NCBI GenBank assembly: GCA_014607495.2
Contig: CP053154.1
Location: 5,022,001 to 5,086,000 of the forward strand
Reading direction: 5' to 3'
DNA from: Carposina sasakii
Lineage: Eukaryota > Arthropoda > Insecta > Lepidoptera > Carposinidae
DNA length: 64,000 nucleotides
This document shows, piece after piece, positions 60,002-64,000 of the stretch (position 1 is its first letter; every line of letters begins with the position of its first letter). The notes under the pieces are model-generated. The model was not told the DNA's origin and ran no database searches. It saw only the letters and a list, made by a program, of their open reading frames with translations. The position numbers and the translations under genes were made by a program.

Positions 60002-63000
60002 GGAATGTGCCTGTTGTATTATTTAATACTGTAACTGTTTCTAGGCAATATAATTTTGTTATCTGCAAATTGAAATTATTGTTTACTTACCTACTTATTA
60101 ATAAGGTTAAGTGATCGATATTAACTTAATTAGATAATTATCTATTACTTGAGTAGGTTCCCACTTAATTATATATTACTTTCGACTAAACATGAAATAA
60201 TAAATAACAACTTTGTATGTAATTTCTTATACATGTATAATTGATTAATATGGTTTTATTTAAATTTAAGATTACAGCATACGTAAGTATTTCATACATT
60301 TTTATTCAATCAGCTGGCTTTAAAACGGGACTGATAGCACACATACAAACAAACTTTCCGTTTCACATGCGCCTGCGCCTACGCCATCTGTCCGTGTCTT
60401 TGTTCGGCACGCGCCACTATTCCTATTCAATGCTCACTATTATTACGTATCTTTATATAACTCTTTGTTGAACTAACTCTACCTATAGGAATTAAGGAAT
60501 TTAATTAATATTTTTTCTAAAGAAGTTTTAAAATGCTTATAAAACTGATAATTTAGCCTTTTTGGGTGATTGACAGTAAGTAGAGCCATTAACTAAGTAA
60601 TAATTACTAAAAGTACTCGTCTAACTGTTGTATTACTGGTAGGTAATAATACAATAGCTTATGAAAAATGTACAAGGTTACGTACAAAAAAAATTGTTTT
60701 TCGGAAAATTAAAGCTGTCCTAATTATTTTATTGTCATTTTGCTATCGATTAGAGTTGGTTCTAAATATTCTTTTAATATTATCCATGTATTGCTTACAC
60801 AAAATTACAATAAAATTTACCTAACCCTTTTCTTGTCTGATTGCCTGGTAGTAAGGATACTTCCTCCTGTGTACGCAATAGGCAAAAACTCATTACTATT
60901 AAACAAATAGAAAACTAGCCATTTCGCAAAAAATTAGTAACGCTGGGTACCTACAAATAGAACGGAGTAATACCGGCGCTCTACAGCAGGCGCATCTATA
61001 CTCTATTGACTATACTCAACAGCGCCTTATTTCTCCACCAGGCAATATCAATTTAACGCTCCACTGAAACTTTAAAGGCTTGAGGCGCTCCCAAGAAGAT
61101 AGAGTTTGTCTTAAGATATTAATTATGTTGATCATTCATAATTTAGAGTGTAGTATTACTCAATCAAGACATTCTGCCTACAGTATTATTAACATTCAAT
61201 ATAATTGATATTTTCTTCTAGTGGTAATAATAATAACTCTATTATTGGAAGTCAACTTGCTAAATTTAAATCTTGACTTAACCCTATCTATTCAGTTCTC
61301 AATGTTGGCGATTCCTGTCCATTCCTGAATATTTCAAAGCCAAGATTTCTTCTGTCTACCAATTAATCTATGTCGGTTCCGTTCTAATAATCATAACAGT
61401 TTATAACAATCCAGCCATTATAACTTTTGTTTGAAACCCAAGTAATATTTCGTTGCAGATTAATTAAAATCCCTTCTAATACCAAAAGTGCATCCTGTAA
61501 TGCAAGATGTGAGGTGTTTTTTCACGAGCTCCGTAAGGTGATTCTCCGCATGTTGCAAACATGTGGGTCCCGTATACAGTGGATGCTTAGGCTATATTTA
61601 GACCAACCTGAGACCATATGGTACTCAAAGGGGAATTAGAAGGTGCTTCGAATCAGTGCGGAGTAGGGTAATGTTGATGATGGAGAACGTTTTTTTTTAA
61701 AGTTTAAATTAGATATACCTATAGACGTACCAACAGACATATTAAAGTGTTGAAACTTACTACCTTCTTAACTTAACCACGCTATGGGAAATGGAAACAT
61801 TGCTTGTGATTATCGTTCCTGAACTCTATTTCTAGTGAATAGAGATTGATAATTGATAATAAAATTGAATATAAGTTCAATTTAGCACGTATGGGTAGAC
61901 ATAAATAAAACCTGTTTGTTTATTTTTCAGGATCACTCTTCGATAAGGAGAATTTATACATAGGAAAGAGAAGAAGCAATTATATTATAAAATTCTGTGC
62001 TGCTCCCATTCCTTTTAGACACGCTTCCTTCTAATTTACATGTTAATACTTTTTGTTTCAAATCTTAATAGAAAACATATAATATCAATATTTTTTTTAC
62101 AAGATCTAGGTATACTATAAACTTAACGTTTCGATATTCTTTATGTGATAGATGCCACTTATTCTATGGCTGAGTCTAGACGAGCGAACAATTAGTAACC
62201 TGCCAATTGAATCCACAGCTGTGCTATGAATAGCTTCTACAACCTGTACGAAGAGATTTGTACAGAATAAATTAATATATCAAAGTCTCTTACCATAATA
62301 CTAGCGTGACCTCACCAACGCACATTTTAAAATTTCAATTTTTCCCGGACTCGTATGTTTTCGAGTAATACTTTAACCATGTTCCACTAAACTACCCAAA
62401 ATGCTTCATGCAATAGTTTTGGCTACCTATGCGTTATATATCAGTGAATCAAAGTAACGAAATATTTTTTTATTTTATATTGATGATGATTGGAAATACT
62501 GAGACGAACACGGCGGATACACTTACTAGCAAAAATCGCATATGAAAAGGTAAAAGCTTTACTACGAAACTCTTACCAAATAGATTTCACCACTTGTTGT
62601 AGCAAAGAACGGCACTGCATAGAAATCTTGGCCACTATTTACAGTCTAACATAACATAACCTATCTCAATGCAGGTCGCCTTGAATTCGCTGTAAAGGGC
62701 TTCCCCGACCCAGACGGCCGTATTATTTCTTAGAAATCGGTCAAGTTCGTCTAATGCAGAGAAAGGTGTTCTGTAGCTGTCTGTTTGTTTATACTACAGT
62801 CATTGTCGTGATATATACACTATCGTTCTCATTGCAAGTTTATACACACTTTTTGAAAGGTAACGTGTGACTCTATAATATCTATACATGAAGTTTTGAG
62901 TCACAAATTTTGCTGACAGGTTTCCTATTTGTGGGCTATACCTTTTTGCAGCATTTGCTAACAATCATCGTTATCAAAACCACCAAAGAGGTAATCATAG

Positions 63001-63366
63001 TCCAACAATCATTCTAATGCAGATCTCTAAAAAGTACAAAAGACCTTCAACTTGAAATAAAATAAGTTAAGGTCAGGCCTAGCTGCATCTAGGCATTTAA
63101 TCGATATAGGGGTCTCTATGGAAAGGACTCAAAGGGAACAATGTCCGCCTCTTGAGCTAAAGGATATGACGGTTGATATGAATGCTGTCTGGGTTATAGA
63201 TTATTCAATGGAATTTTATTAATAAGCCTGACTTTTTATGAAGTATTTCTAAAACTTAGCTTTTTGTAGATTTGCGCTGATGTAATCTTAGTATTTATTA
63301 TAAGATTTAAAAAAATCTGCGATTGTTTTAGAAATAGGCATACATTTATACAGTCCTGATAGAGTC
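60002..63366. other. No recognised gene; ase upstream region
   Basis: Mostly AT-rich. GC-richer patches at 60,340-60,430 and 60,960-61,070 have no recognisable coding sequence. Short ORFs (76 and 70 codons) have no domain. A GC-richer piece at 62,672-62,735 gives a short peptide (see findings). As sequence upstream of an achaete-scute gene, this may hold enhancers. Confidence 0.5.
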
Positions 63367-63575
63367 ATGTGCTGATACGGGGTATCATTAGAATATATCA
63401 GCTGCATCTACTTCCGCGCATGTCGTGAGAGTCGATTAAGGAACTCTGGCATTCTTTTAGGCGATAAGCTAGCAACTTGTCACTGATATGTACTACATCT
63501 GCCCTCACTACCTATATACTAAGTTGATAGGATCTCCTAATGGTCCTGCAGTCCTAGCTACCTCATTTTAGGAAA
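63367..63575 (-). repeat. Interspersed repeat family X, copy 10
   Basis: GTGCTGATACGGGGTATCAT, AGAATATATCAGCTGCATCT, GCGATAAGCTAGCAACTTGT, CACTGATATGTACTACATCT and GTCCTGCAGTCCTAGCTACC. One of the most complete copies. Confidence 0.75.
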
Positions 63576-64000
63576 ATATTCAAGATTTTTTTGTGAAATT
63601 TATGTAAATATACCATTTAATATATTACAATACTGAAAAACCTTTAAAAAATAGTTTATTTTATTTTCAAAATAGAGCGATTTTTTAATAATTTTACTTC
63701 TACTTACCAGGTACTTTAAAAAGTGTAAAAACGTTATTTAATTTCTTGTGTGAATGCAAAACATTATATTTTAAGAATTCATTCGTGATGCAGAACACAA
63801 AAAGCCAAAGGAAATACAGAACTTGCTCTCATTCAGCAGTCTGTGGTCCAGACATAATACACTTTTGAGTCTCATTGTTTCTCTCCAGACAGGTCTTGCC
63901 CCTTCTTTTGGGACCTTAGTACCACTGCATTCGTTTTCAATGAACTCTTTACCAACTTCTTACGCACTTACAAAGTTATCAAAATACTTGAAGCAGCATC
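63576..64000. other. No recognised gene
   Basis: Nothing recognised up to the right edge. Confidence 0.55.

Overview
This is nuclear DNA from an insect, almost certainly a moth or butterfly (Lepidoptera). It is AT-rich, its genes are split by many introns with canonical GT-AG sites, and it contains an insect CYP4G cytochrome P450, an achaete-scute family bHLH gene and a Tret1-like sugar transporter. About a quarter or more of it is short interspersed repeats of lepidopteran type: Helitron-like elements ending in CTAG, TIR-bearing MITEs, tRNA-core SINEs and an (ATGT)n-tailed SINE. I cannot name the species.

Layout. 1-1.8 kb is a scrambled mix of pieces of a monocarboxylate-transporter (MCT/SLC16) paralogue, a decayed LINE reverse transcriptase and Helitron internal repeats. 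1.8-14.2 kb has no recognisable gene, only repeats and two neighbouring hairpins at 8.3 kb. 14.8-22.9 kb (+) is a complete nine-exon MCT-like transporter gene of 480 codons; its 3.1-kb first intron holds a long inverted repeat. 26.4-32.8 kb (-) is a complete ten-coding-exon CYP4G gene of 562 codons, with a probable TATA box and a noncoding first exon at 33.3 kb. 40.1-44.4 kb (+) is a complete three-exon Tret1-like sugar transporter of 507 codons. 44.4-58.4 kb is repeat-rich and has no convincing gene. 58.5-59.7 kb (-) is an intronless achaete-scute family gene, best matched to asense (405 codons), with a TATA box and E-boxes upstream. 60-64 kb has no recognisable gene.

How they fit together. 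The four genes are separate transcription units, not a pathway. CYP4G makes cuticular hydrocarbons, the two transporters move small carboxylates and sugars across membranes, and asense acts in neural precursors. The notable point of context is that asense and a CYP4G gene are also neighbours in Drosophila melanogaster (ase and Cyp4g1 beside the achaete-scute complex), so this window appears to preserve an old linkage. I did not find a gene system that looks wholly new. The most unusual features are the structured repeats: a MITE family with seven copies, a second MITE family sharing its terminal repeat, a tRNA-core SINE with a conserved region upstream of the tRNA part, a Helitron carrying a minisatellite, and the intronic foldback.
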